From Liriodendron chinense (Eukaryota; Streptophyta; Magnoliopsida; Magnoliales; Magnoliaceae): a stretch of DNA of 64,000 nt. A model generated the notes under the pieces. The model saw nothing but the letters and a program-made list of their open reading frames with translations. It did not search any database and was not told the DNA's origin. How positions within the stretch are numbered: the first letter of the stretch is position 1; each line of letters opens with the position of its first letter. The position numbers and the translations under genes were made by a program. This document shows, in pieces, positions 24,117 through 35,477 of the stretch. The stretch covers positions 310,001-374,000 of the forward strand of contig ML058513.1 of the NCBI GenBank assembly GCA_003013855.2, written 5' to 3'.

Positions 24117-25395
24117 CAAGTGTTTACTGTATCGGTATCACGTTACGTATCGCACCCTTGGGATACAGATGCATATCGGTTATCGCACGGGATATATCGT
24201 TTGTTTCGAGTAATGTATCGCACTTTTTGAGAAACATGGGGAAACATTACGAATTGGTCGAATTTTTTTATGAAACTTCAAGGACTGCTAAAAAAAGACA
24301 TTAATACACACTTTTAAATCATAACATCACAAAAAAAAAAGTGCACATAATAGATTTCCTTTGTATAGGGTCCTAAGTTACGTACTATCTGACAAAACTG
24401 ATGCAATAATATTCAAAAATAAATTTTTTTCAAAAAATGATCAAAACTAATTTGGGAGATATGTTTGATTTCATAGATCATGCCTCATATATGTTTGATT
24501 TCATGTTTGGACAGTAACATTACAACCAATTTGGAAGAAATTGCAGAAATTTCAAATTTTCTCCAATTTTCCCCAAATCAAACCACCTATTCTCAAATCT
24601 CAAAATTAGAGTGTATGTGTAATGATGATTTCATCAAACACTCATGCATAATCTGAAATTGGGCCTAATTGAACGTTCATAGAAGTGGAATTTCAAAAAA
24701 AATATATTTTTAATAATTTTTTATTTTATACTTTAAAAAATCGAAAAAATCACCAAAACTACATGAATTGGTAGAACGGGCCTCATACATGTTTGATTTC
24801 ATGTTTGGACAATAAAATTGTAACGAATTTGCAGAATTTTTGAAATTTTCCCAATTTCACCTAAATCGGACCACCTACCCTCAAATCTCAAAATCGAAGG
24901 TTCATATCCTTAATTTTCCATACAAAACATGAAGAATCAAGAATTTCCAACCTTTTGGCACAGATTTGTGTGATTTAAACAAAAGAAAAAGGATGGAAAT
25001 GCAAAATCACTCACTGAATGAAAACTGGCCCTAAATCCACAAAAATCTTGACCCTAATTTGAAATCTATGTTTTTCTCCCAAAAGATTGCAAAGGATGGA
25101 CCAAAATCCACCCGCAATGTCTTTAGATTAGAGAAGAAAGAATGAAAATGATGGAAAAATGAAGTTCGGAGGGGTTGTGGTTTCTGTCGATGTTGATGAT
25201 ATCTATCAATATTGACAGATAACATCAATGCCAAGTAAATTTACTAAGAAAAAAGCGCGATACATCTCCCGATACCAAGGATTTTTTCTACTCCAGGTCA
25301 GTTTCGTATCGTTGACCTGCGATACCGATAATATTGGCCGATATTATCAATATTGCAATCATTGCACGTAATGATACCGATACTACAAAAACTAC
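24117..25395. mobile_element. hAT-like MITE of the TATCGG family (copy D)
   Basis: The left end CAAGTGTTTACTGTATCGGT and right end read inward GTAGTTTTTGTAGTATCGGT match, followed by ATCA.GTTACG-like text on both sides. Inside, GAAACATGGGGAAACATTACG and a short version of the conserved core are on the left. Two copies of an approximately 130-bp segment (from TACATGTTTGATTTCATGTTTGG-like text) start about 297 bp apart near 24487 and 24783. No clear target duplication. Confidence 0.55.
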
Positions 25396-26312
25396 CTATG
25401 AAAACCCTTTCACCAAATACACATAAAGCATTTGGTTTGCTCTCATATTTTGATACATATTGAAGATTTTTGTTTCTTTTGGATGGTAATAACAAAGATC
25501 TTAATTTAAAAAGGAAAAAAAAAAAAAAAAAAAGTTAAGTAAAGCATTAAGTAGAAATTCAAGTCCATACTTGCACCCTACTTGACTTCAAGCCAATTGA
25601 TTGGCTTCTCTACCAACATGGGTAAACAATCTACTTAACCGAGAGCTCAATCAAAAACTTCATTGGAAATGAAAGAATCATAAAATGAAACAGGGGAATA
25701 GTTATTCACACACAAAATGACTTTGCTTGAATCTCCTTCAATGATAAACCTCCTTGAACACAAATAACAAAAAAAAAAAAAAAAAAAAAAAACTTGGAAC
25801 TTCCATGGGAGCCTTCATTTCCACTCAGTCTTGAAGGAGAGCCCTTTTTTCTATTACTCTATCTAATCCAATTCCTCTTCCTTTTATTATTTAGGAAGAT
25901 TCACTTTGTAAGGCAAAACTTGTGACCAACACACCTTCCCAATGGATGAATTCAATCACATAATGACAAGTAATTCATTTTCAACAAAGCAAGAAAGCTT
26001 TCTTTTCCACAGACTTCACCTTGGTTCCTGCATAAATACTAATTCAAGCTTGACCAATGGAAGATCAAATACATTTCACTAGCAAATTCTACTTCTTGCA
26101 ACCTATCCATTCCGAGGGACACCATAATAGCATCATATAATAACACACCAATTAAATCACATTTTCTCAATTTCACTTTAAGGCTAGAAATGGCATCAAA
26201 GAACCTTGACACACCTTTAAGATTAATGACTCATTTAGCAGAGCAACAAAATTCCTAGTGAGGCATCGGCAAATTGCAAATGGGATATTATTAGCTCCCG
26301 CTCACCCACATC
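25396..26312. other. No recognisable gene
   Basis: Two long A runs (25513-25533 and 25769-25791) flank sequence without a supported reading frame. A very decayed minus-strand LINE is possible but unproved. Confidence 0.45.
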
Positions 26313-26530
26313 CAATGTTTGTAGTATCGGTATAGTTACATGCACCGCTTGCTGGGGATACGGAAACATGTATTGATATCGCCGATATTATCATTGATAC
26401 CTGAAAATGTATCACCGACTATGGGAAACATTGGCGAAACGTGAGGGAGATGGTGGAATTTCTCAATGAGATTTTAGGAGATGCAAAAATACACATTAGG
26501 ATTTTCACGGCAAAATTCCTGAGGGATCTA
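26313..26530 (+). mobile_element. TATCGG-family element, truncated (copy E)
   Basis: It starts CAATGTTTGTAGTATCGGTA and continues through GATATCGCCGATATTATC, GGGAAACATTGGCGAAACGTG and GGTGGAATTTCTCAATGAG, the core also seen in copies B, C and D. The right part is missing. Confidence 0.5.
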
Positions 26531-26570
26531 TATTTCACCAAATAATGCTTCCACCATTAGAAATTAAATT

Positions 26571-26965
26571 GAGCTGCTTTTTTAGGGTTGGAATTAAAAA
26601 AATGTCCTCATTTAGTTTTTTTCCTTCTTTAAGTAGTGAAACTCTACGCTTGTGGGGCCCACGTGGTATGTGTATGACATCCAAACCATTAAATGAATGC
26701 ACCATACCATGGTGATAACACAAGCAAAACATCATGCCGATCAAATGATCAAATAGGCTATACTTGAAATGGGATAGTTTGAATGGTGTACATATTTTTT
26801 TATGGGATTGGCCCACCTTATGATTGGATCCACCATATTTTTTGTTTGTCTAGTAATAATAATGTTGGTGTGCATCTATTGGATGTGAGACACATACCAC
26901 ATGGGCCCCACAACTTTTGATTTTTCCACTTCATTGTAAAGAAAAAGCATTTAAGAGCAGCAATG
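26571..26965. mobile_element. Possible MITE with GCTGCTYTT ends
   Basis: GAGCTGCTTTTTTAGGG at 26571 and TTGCTGCTCTTAAATGC read inward from about 26965 are weak inverted ends, and GTGGGGCCCAC-type palindromic blocks occur inside near both ends. No target duplication found. Confidence 0.35.
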
Positions 26966-27015
26966 CAATTTCTCCTCTTAGAAAGCACTACCTCCGAATA
27001 TCAGTTACTGGAGGC

Positions 27016-27192
27016 CAAGGTGTCCCGTAGCGGTATCGGTGGGCGTAACGGTGCCCACCGTTACCGATACGGATACAGGACGTATCGGCCGATACGCCCC
27101 TCATATTGGACCCCGTATCGCATAACGGGCCGGGCCGTTTCCGATACGTATCGGCTGTATCGGCTGATAAGTATCTGTTTTGGGATACCTTG
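27016..27192. mobile_element. Small hAT-like MITE, CAAGGTGT termini, 177 bp
   Basis: The ends are CAAGGTGTCCCGTA at 27016 and CAAGGTATCCCAAA read inward from 27192. Perfect 8-base flanks CTGGAGGC are at 27008-27015 and 27193-27200. The interior is almost entirely palindromic GTATCGG/CCGATAC and GTAACGG text. Confidence 0.8.
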
Positions 27193-27224
27193 CTGGAGGC
27201 ACTATTTGGTAAAAGCCAATTCCA

Positions 27225-28120
27225 TGAGGCCGGCCTAAAAGCATGTAATGTTGACTCGGGGAAACATTGGGGGAAGATAGGGAAAATGGTGGAATTTTTC
27301 AATGATATTTCAAGGTATGCTAAAATACACTTGCAGATTAAAGAATCAAATAACAGCAACAAAAAAAGCACATATTTGCATATTTAGGAGTCAAATAATA
27401 AGCGTCTCTTTAATGGGGGCCTAAAAGCATGTACTGTTAACTTAAGGGAAACACTGGGGAAATGGTGGATCCATCCATCCATGCATGCACATACATACAC
27501 AAACATGCATGATCCATCAATCCTTCCATCCATCCATCCATGCATGCACATACAGACATACATACACACGTGCATGATCCATCAATCCTTCCATCTAACC
27601 ATCCATCCATCCACGCATGCATACATACATACACACAATGGTACGTATATACACACACGCACGCACCATCCATCCATGCATGCATACACACAAATACATA
27701 CATACATCCTACCAACCATACATCCATACAACCAATCAACCATCCATCCATACACACATCCATGATCCATCCATCCATCCATGCATACATATATACACAT
27801 AGAAACATGTATTTCATCATACAACCATGCACCCATAAAAAAAATTGAAATGATTTTTTTTAATAAATATATTTTTGGTGATATCGATACATTGGCGATA
27901 CATTGCAATATTATGGAGATATCGCCGATACATTGTCGATACAAGCGACACTAGGAATTTACGCAGTCGAAAGAATTGGTGATGCATCGGCCGATAACTT
28001 GGTGATATGTTGATGATACCTGAAATTTCTGATACTAACAATGTTATCGGTACCGCCGAGTTGGTGATAACGATAGTATTGCCAATACTATCAATAATAT
28101 CGCTGATACTTCTAACAATG
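27225..28120 (-). mobile_element. hAT-like MITE of the TATCGG family (copy C)
   Basis: Read on the minus strand from 28120 it starts CATTGTTAGAAGTATCAGCG, continues through TATCG-rich text, TTTATTAAAAAAAATC, a long CATC/CATG microsatellite (27470-27790), then GCTTTTAGGCCCCCATTAAA and TAAATATGCAAATATG, the same order as copies A and B. The far end near 27225 is not defined. ORF-like stretches through the microsatellite are spurious. Confidence 0.65.
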
Positions 28121-28127
28121 CCCACAT

Positions 28128-28275
28128 TAAGGTATTCTGTAACAGTAACAGTGGCCATAACAGCCACCACCATTACCGTTATGACACAGGCCGTAATGGC
28201 TGTTACGACCTTCTTTCTGAATAAAACCTGTATTGTCTTCATAACAGGCTGCCGTTGCTGTTACGGCACACCATG
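28128..28275. mobile_element. Small hAT-like MITE, TAAGGTAT/CATGGTGT termini, 148 bp
   Basis: The left end TAAGGTATTCTGTAACAG and right end read inward CATGGTGTGCCGTAACAG are inverted repeats. CCCACATT occurs at 28121-28128 and 28277-28284, so an 8-base duplication is present with one base of uncertainty in the boundary. It lies against the end of copy C. The interior is GTAACGG/CCGTTAC-rich. Confidence 0.75.
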
Positions 28276-28284
28276 ACCCACATT

Positions 28285-29129
28285 GAGTGGAAGCATTCAT
28301 GATGCCCATATCTGCAACCTTTTAGGAAAAGTTTACCTAATCCTCCAACCAAAATTGAAAATGGTGATAGCCGAATGCAACCCACCTGAAGTAGAGAAAA
28401 AACCTTTATGGGAACAATGATCCAAACTTAGAACTGACTGGAAAGTATTATACCCTCTTATCCAGCCTATCCATATTCCTCCAAAACTCATTCTTTCAAG
28501 CATACACTCTAGGAAGTTTCAATCTACATGGTTGTAAGCCATTCCCTAGTCACCTTACAAATAACGACATGACTATTAACAGGTGTTTGGACTGATGCCC
28601 AATTCATGAATTTAGCAACTTTTTAATTGCCTCATTCAAGAAGTGTACTATTGAGGTGTTTGGACAGATACCTTAATGCGTGAATTGGGCAACTAGCAAA
28701 ATTATCCAAATTCATGAATAGACTTGAAAAATATTTAAATTCCTCATTTCAGAAATCGCCCAATTTTGTTGGGACTTGGGAAAGAGGTCTTGAGCTTGAC
28801 AAGCAATCAAACGTGGGGTCCGTAGATTGGCTAGTGCAAATCAATGATTGGGCCTTTGTAATTGATATGGACCATACATTTTAATGGGGCAGTAATTCAA
28901 TGGTTATTATGGTCTGCAGGAGTGATTCTTGGAGACATGACAATCTGATATGAAGCACATGATGGACAGTTTGAATTAAAGCATATGATCGCTTTAACCA
29001 AAGCCAGACTAACCAACTTGCCAGTCTATTAACTATTGTTATCCTGTTAGTCCTGGCAGTGAAAATCGAGAAACACCAAACTGATTTTCTAGAAGTTCAG
29101 AAGACAACAGTAAATTTCATCTCCTTAAC
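28285..29129. other. Noncoding; partial direct repeat
   Basis: AGGTGTTTGGACTGATGCCCAATTCATGAATTTAGCAAC at about 28582 is loosely repeated as AGGTGTTTGGACAGATACC..GTGAATTGGGCAAC at about 28655. It may be the end of a MITE. Nothing else seen. Confidence 0.4.
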
Positions 29130-29280
29130 TGGAAAGAAGTTCACAGAAATTAGCCTAATTGGGATCCTTGCAAAAATCATAGCTTCCAGATTTGGTCAAG
29201 TCCTAGTGAAGGTTGTCTCCAACATCCAGAGAAGGTTTGCTGCTGGTAGCAATGTTGTCAAAATTGTTATCATATCGCAA
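29130..29280 (+). mobile_element. LINE reverse-transcriptase fragment
   Basis: EISLIGILAKIIASRFGQVL followed by VKVVSNIQRRFAAG matches the PISLIGxxYKIxAKxLAxRLxxV..VxSxxQxAFxxGR block upstream of the LINE catalytic core. The homology is then lost at the element starting 29251. Confidence 0.65.
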
Positions 29281-29785
29281 ATCTTAATAGAGGTTGGATC
29301 GTATCAAATCGCAACTTGTATCATAATTGTAAGAATTTTTTATTATTTTCTTCAAAATTTTAAAAATATGAAAAATATAAATAAATCAGAAAAAATAAAA
29401 ACTCATCAATCATCCTTTTGCCATCGATATCCACCAAGTAATACCATGTCATGATGATGTTAAAGGATTCTTATCTTTCCTTCTTTTCTTTTCTTTTTTT
29501 TCTTTTTTTTTTTTTTTTTGTTTGGTCTTTCAAGAAATTTCCCTTAAAAAACATACAAGGATCCTTTAATAATTTATATTCTTGTTACCAATTCTGTGAA
29601 TGTAGAATCACGTTGGAAAAGCAGCATTTTGATTCTATAGAACAAAGAAAAAAGATATTTTGATTTCTAACCATCGTTCCACAATACATATAAGTCAACA
29701 TGATCATAACCAAATCCATAAAAACATTCCAAACAAGTCATGCACCAATTTGGTGTTTCAACTAGTTAAGATGGGATGAGGTGTA
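29251..29785. mobile_element. Possible relative of the 15932-17274 element
   Basis: It begins CAATGTTGTCAAAATTGTTATCATATC, similar to the inverted end at 17274. At 29665-29785 it shares CAACATGATC, CCATAAAAAC and CAATTTGGTGT.T with 16640-16760. A T-rich tract is at 29466-29519. It lies between two LINE fragments. Confidence 0.4.
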
Positions 29786-30917
29786 GGCCTTATCGAGAAA
29801 GGGGAGCTGGTATTAGGAAGTTGGAGAGTACGAATATTGCTCTAGGTAAATGGTTGTGGAGATTTGAGACGGGAGAAGGGAACTTACAGAGAGACGTGAT
29901 CGCCGGCAAGTATGGCATCAAAGAAAGGGGTTGCTGGATTGGGGATTCTCTTATATAGGGCCTCTGGGATGTGGCGGGTGATTGCTAGACTGGGGGCAAA
30001 ATTCAAAGAAGGGATCAGATTCCCTCTTGGTGATTATATGAGGATTCACTTCTAGGAGAATGTATGATTAGGAGAGGGACTGCAGCTCATTGAGTTTCCA
30101 AGGTTAGCTAGACTAGCACCGAAAGTGAACATTCATGTGCTCGTTGCCTCTCCCTTTCGAGTGATGATCACCCCCCTATCAAAGGAATTTATCGGATGAT
30201 AAAGTGGATGATTTTATTTGGATTTTGGCACATCTTCAGGACATCCATCCTAATCTAGGTGAGACGGATGAGATGGTTTGGAAAGAGGATAAGTCAGGTC
30301 TCCTCTCTGTTCTGTCATTCTACAAGATGGTTCAAAGGATTCCGGTGGGTGTATTGCAGTCACACATCGTTCATTTGGTTCTATGGCGCCCCCTAAGGTT
30401 GCAGCTTTTGCCAAGTCGGCGGGTAGGAACAAGGTGCTTACCATTGATAATCTTCAGAAGAGGTCAATGGATATTCCCAACATCTATGTATTGTGCATGC
30501 AAAGTGCAAAGTCAGTAAATCATTTGATTGTCCGTTGACCAATTTCTTAAGAAGTGTGGGAGAGATTTTCCCCCCTTTTCAAGGTGTCTTTGAGTGGTGC
30601 TTGGGTCCATAGAGGGCTTGTTTCTAACATGGCACAGGGCGAGGTCAAAAAGAAAGGAAGAGTGGTTTGAGGTTAGCGATGTTGATAGTTATTTGAGCTC
30701 TTTGGAGAGAAAGGAACAATCGGTGCTTCCAAAATAATGTGGGTCGGCATCGGATGTCTTTAGAAAGGTGAAACTCGATACCTTGGGTTGGGCTTCTTGT
30801 TTAAAGGATTTCGACGTATGTAATTCTTTTGTTGGGCTTTAGCTTTTGTTTTCGCTGCTAAGGCCTTTTTGGCACTCTTCTTTAATAAAAATTCCCATTA
30901 CCTTTAAACAAAAAACA
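29775..30917 (+). mobile_element. LINE relic, 3' part
   Basis: GAGIRKLESTNIALGKWLWRFE begins the post-RT linker. It continues with RDVIAGKYGI, then MVWKEDKSGLLSVLSFYKMV near 30270-30330, a degraded zf-RVT region and LIVI*ALWRE. It ends in AATAAAAATTCCCATTACCTTTAAACAAAAAAC near 30885-30917, a typical LINE tail. Confidence 0.7.
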
Positions 30918-30934
30918 AGTCCAAAAATCAAAAG

Positions 30935-33159
30935 TTGAAGGGAACTTGGGTGTAGGAAAGGTCAAAGAGAGGAATTGGAGCCTCTTAAATGAATGGTCGT
31001 GGCAATTTGGCATTGACAAGAACATACTTTGGAGGCAAACCATCTTGGAAAATACGATACTGATGGCACGAATTGGTCATGTGTCGGTTGTTGGCGGATA
31101 TTGGCAGATCCTCAGTCTCCAAAACTTGGAAAGGCATTCTATAAATGGGAAACACAACCAAGGCACGGGCAAGTTCTCAGCGAAGGGCCCAAATTCATGG
31201 TCAAACAGTGGTGACTGTGTTTGCTTTTGGGAGGATGAACAGATTTGAGGACAACAAGCATGCCAATCATTTTCCAAGGCTCTACAGATTACCAAAGCGG
31301 AGATATGTTTTAGTTAGGAATTACTTGGAGCATCAGGGAGGCTGCCCTGTCTGGAATTTCATTCTTAGGCACAGCTTAGAGGAGATCGATGATTTTTAGG
31401 GGTTGTGTGGCATATTGTGGATGGATAATATCTCAAAAATCACACAAATTCAGCTATCCAAAGCATTAAGTAGATGGTTAAAGTAAAAAAGTAAATGGTC
31501 CACCTACCAAGGGCAACATCAGTCCATCCACGTTTGATCACAATTGTCATGCAACTATGTCTACAACTAAGGTTGATGAGTCACCATCACCTTTAAAGTG
31601 TTGGTGAACTATCATAGGCATCTTAATATTCTTGGAGTTTTGCTAAGCCCACCAGCACGCATGACAATGTATATTACATGCCCTTGCACATGCTAACAAT
31701 GGACACCCTTAATATCTGAGCAGTTTATCAAGCAAGGGTCACTATAAATACTCAAACCAGAACCTGACCCAAACAAATGGTTGCGGTCTCTGATGGGTGC
31801 CCAAACCCGACTGGGCCCGGGAAATCAAATATGATAACCAGACCCAGTAGGACCTGACTCAATAGGACCTAGGGACCGATCAATCCAGGTATGGGTACAT
31901 TGGGACCCAACCCATTGATAGCCCCAAAGGTGAGGTCGTCTCACAATCAAACCTGTTGCTGCACGTTACAGCCTGCTGCATCCCTTGAGTGGGAAGGGAT
32001 AGGAGAATCTGAGTGCTGGCATCTAATGGTATTTTCTCAGTTAGGACTACACGTCCAGGGAGTCATCCGGAGGAAGATCGAGAGCAACAGTGGCTTTCCA
32101 TAGCCTTTGCAAGTCTGAAATCCCTCTGAAGGTTAATGCTTTGGTCTGGGTGGCTTGTCGGGGCAGATCTTAAGTATCAATAACTTAAAAGGCAGGGCAT
32201 GGTTATGCCTAACAGATGTGCCATGTGTTGCAAAAATGAGGAGACAGTTGACCATCATCTTATTTCCAGTCCTATAGCTGTAGTGGTATGGAATCAGGTC
32301 CTCCGAAAGTTCAGCATTTCCTGGGTTATGCTGTACACAACTGCCAGTTGAGTTGACGGCTGGACAATACGTGTGTGGGGAGCAACTGGTAAGGCTTTCT
32401 GGAAGAAGGGCCGCCTCATCACATTATGGGTTATTTGACTAGAAAGAAACAAATGTATCTCTAGAGGCAGAATGTCCCTTGGGAGATGGTGGGTAAGATT
32501 TTACAGCTAATCCAATTTTGGAGTAAAGCCAATAGGATGTTGAAGAAAATCCCTCAGGTCCTCTTTGCAACTTATTGGATGGAACTGCTGCACTGAAATC
32601 ACAAATTTCAAAATTAACTTTGATGTTTGCTGGCAATCCGGGGTTTGCAGGTAGTGGGGGCATTATCCATGACCATAACAGAAGCATTATTAGAATTTTT
32701 CTATGCTGCTGGGTATTCAAGACTCCAGTTATGTGGAAGTTGTGGCCCTCCTGTAATCAGTCAAACTAATGGTGGATCTCATAGCTTCAAGGATGATGCA
32801 TTGAATGTTTTTGCGTTGGCATCATTGGAGAGATTTCCTCAGAGGCTTGCAAATCTGATAGAGGCAGCACTAGAACTGTGCCGAGGAAAGCCAGTTTCCT
32901 TTACCCATGTGAAATTGTGGATGGAGAGCTGAACACGAATAGAAAATGGCAGACGGGCTTGTAAAAGCTGGGGCATCAAGGCCTTCCCTCTGATATCATA
33001 CTACATATCGCTAAAGAGTTGGGTCTGAGAGTGTTGCTGATGTGGCTTTGTGGTTATATATTGTCTTTTCGACTTGCCCTACGTTGATCGGTCAGAGTGT
33101 TGTTATGTTAGTATTTGCATTTCCTTGATAAAGCATTCTTCCAAAAAAAAAAAAAAAAA
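30935..33159 (+). mobile_element. LINE relic with RNase H domain and poly(A)
   Basis: ERNWSLLNEWSWQFGIDKNI and LWRQTI (30960-31050) are linker text. After an unrelated 31400-32100 stretch come a zf-RVT-like CAMCCKNEETVDHHL region, LERNKCISRGRMS, and an RNase H block with AGNPGFAGSGGIIHDHNRSI (32625-32690) and ADGLVKAGAS. It ends in an A run at 33141-33159. Confidence 0.75.
31733..31926. mobile_element. Possible hAT-like MITE with GGGTC/GACCC interior
   Basis: The right end read inward, TGGGGCTATCAATGGGTTGG, resembles the common plant hAT MITE terminus TAGGGGTGTCAATGGGT. The interior is GACCCA/GGGCCC-rich. The left end near CAAGGGTCACTATAAATA is weak, and no duplication was found. It may explain the gap in the LINE at 30935-33159. 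Confidence 0.35.
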
Positions 33160-33185
33160 CAGGATAAGGCTTAGATGATGATGAT
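33160..33185 (+). mobile_element. Au-like SINE 3' end after LINE poly(A)
   Basis: GGATAAGGCTTAGATGATGATG follows directly after the poly(A) of the LINE ending at about 33159. It equals the Au-like 3' tail at 36826-36847. A TATG/TACA microsatellite follows at 33186-33265. Confidence 0.4.
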
Positions 33186-33775
33186 ATATGTATGTACATA
33201 CATACATGGATACACACACACACACACACATACATATATGTATGTATATATGTATGTATGTATTTGTTTTTCAATCTCCATATATTCACCAAGAAGCTAC
33301 ACCCCTACACTCAAAGTACACTCAAGTTGCTTCGAATAAATTTCTTTTTGATTGTATAACCAACAAAGATAAATGAGGGCAACAGCATAGTACTTCTATC
33401 ACCTAAAAAAGTTATAAACAGATTTGCTCGTTGTGTCAAAAACATCGGCTTACACTCAGTCGTAGTAAGCTTGCGGGATGCAGTTTTCAGTAAAAATTAC
33501 AATATAGTCCTTTGAACAGTCTCCGAAGACCTCAATGCCATCAATTTGTGGCCAGGCTATTTGAAAGTCAGCAAGAAGACCAAGACTGCTTTCTAACGCA
33601 TTATGGGATGAAAGTCTGGTGCTTCAATGTGTAAATTGCAGATGCCTGAAATAGCAAAGCAATAAGTTCTTCAATATATTCGTGAATCAGCAAAGAAATG
33701 AAGAGGCCAAAAAGTGCTTGCTAGAAATGAAAACCTCACCAAATTTCCAATGTAACTTTTCATTCAAAATGATTC

Positions 33776-35477
33776 CTATGCTGGCCTCCAACTATTAAGA
33801 GGTGCAATGTTTGACCTGCATGGTAACATCTGGGGAACACCATGACCAGGAGGACCTGCAAATAGCAAGTAATTAATGAATTGCAAGGTATAAACATAAC
33901 CTCAAGTGCTGAAAGCATTTTATTTAATCAACCACCAGGTTCATTGCAAGACGAAGTCACCTGGATTTTCATTTTTAATTTCTGTAAAAAATAAAGTAAC
34001 CTGTAATTGAAGCTCTGGGTGCTGCAGAACTATGTACAGGAAGTTGTGAACCCATCGAATTGGTGCATTGTCTTTCCACGGGTGACCGATAGAACCCTGT
34101 CATGCAAAAATTTAACTCTCTTGAATTACCCAAAAGCACTGGTAATGCAATTGCATTCCAAACATCAATAGAACAACACATATGAGGATGCTCTCAATGA
34201 ATTACACATATCGTAGCCTTAATACAATAGGTTGAATGTAAGACTATTTTAAGTGTATGAATAATTCTGGAGATTTAAGATGTTAAGTTGGCTAAGAACA
34301 AGAAGTGGCATACCATCCTGGACAAAAAGCGCCCCTGAACATGATGGTGTCCTCCCTCCAGTCACCCAAGCATGATGCTGATTGTCTGGACTAAAATTGC
34401 TAGAATGGGCCCTCCACTGTTCGTCGCTTACATATTGACTCCGTCCATTAGGAACGGTTGGCAAAGAGTAAGGATGGAACTGTTGCTGAACTGTGGGCTT
34501 CACGTATGAGAAATGATTGGATGATGTTTGTGCATGGGGGAGGGGATGGTAAGGTCTATGTGGTAAAGATGCGCTACCAGGTTGGAAGTGCTGGTTGGTA
34601 AGAGAAGCTTGAGGGGCTATATACACGTCACTATGTCCAAATCCAAATGATCTTGAGGAACCAAAGCCAGACACATCATGTGTACTGCCGACTCCTGTTG
34701 TCACAAAGCAAGGAGAATGTTGCGGAACCATTTCACTTTTCACAGTGACATTATCATGGCTCTGGAGAGAAGCATTTCCAGCCATTTGGATAAGCTGGTT
34801 ACCCTGTATACAAAGTAGAGGTTATAAAACCTATTTCCATGAAAATTGAAAGAAATTAACAGCCTATTAGACTTACATTTGGGGTCCTGTGATATTCTTG
34901 AGAAAGAGAAGGGTGATATGCAATGGGTGGTGAAGTAGAAGGCAACATTGTTGGCGGCAGCGGCTGCATCGATGGTGGTGGTGGCATAGATGGTGGAGGC
35001 GGCGTTGATGGTGGTGGTGGAAGTGATGGAGGTGGCGGTGGTAGTGATGGAGGTGGTGGTGGAGGTGGTGAAGGAGACAGTGGTGGGGGTGGTGGAGGCG
35101 GTGAAGGAGGTAATGGTGGTAATGGAGGTGGAGAATCTATAGGTAACGGTGGAGAATCCAGTGGTAGTGGAGGTGGCTCTGTCGGATTGTTCGAAGTAGA
35201 TTCTAAAATTCTATCTGAACCATTCCCAGAAGCCGTTCTTTCATCTTTGGAGGACCCAGAAACATCTTCCATTTCAAGTTCCCCATCCACCTCCTCTAAA
35301 ATGTGGTGCCCACGCCTATCACTTGGAGTAACTGCGCTTGTATCTGGCTCTTCTAAAGCATCAGCAGCTTCCTCTGGTGATTCATCACCAGTATCCTTGC
35401 ATAAACTACTAGGAAGATCTTCTTCATCCTCGAATACACGAGAAGATAAAAATCCAGGCAACTGAAATGTTGCATTG
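33776..35477 (-). CDS. HUA2: HUA2-like exons 8-11: proline-rich region and C-terminus
   Basis: Exon 8 (35477-34877) begins ATFQLPGFLSSRVFEDEED and carries a run of about 85 mostly Pro/Ser/Leu residues at 35180-34925. Exon 9 (34803-34314) is Gln/His/Ser-rich. Exon 10 (34096-34001) encodes FYRSPVERQ and MGSQLPVHSSAAP. Exon 11 (33855-33776) encodes GHGVPQMLPCRSN and ends NSWRPA before TAG. That C-terminal motif closely matches HUA2 relatives and fixes the stop. Confidence 0.9.

Noticed and set aside
27470..27790. A CRISPR-like spaced repeat
   Set aside because: The repeat unit is four to eight bases with no spacers, and the DNA is plant nuclear.
27437..27944. Overlapping frames of 60-131 codons rich in Cys/Met/Asp/Gly or His/Tyr/Thr
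   Set aside because: They read through the CATC/CATG microsatellite in copy C and are compositionally trivial.
32575..32932. An RNase H-like frame as a cellular gene
   Set aside because: It sits between LINE zf-RVT text and a poly(A) tail, so it belongs to the LINE.
34923..35465. A 180-codon glycine-rich frame on the plus strand
   Set aside because: It is the complement of the proline-rich exon 8 of HUA2-like, and its glycine content follows from that.
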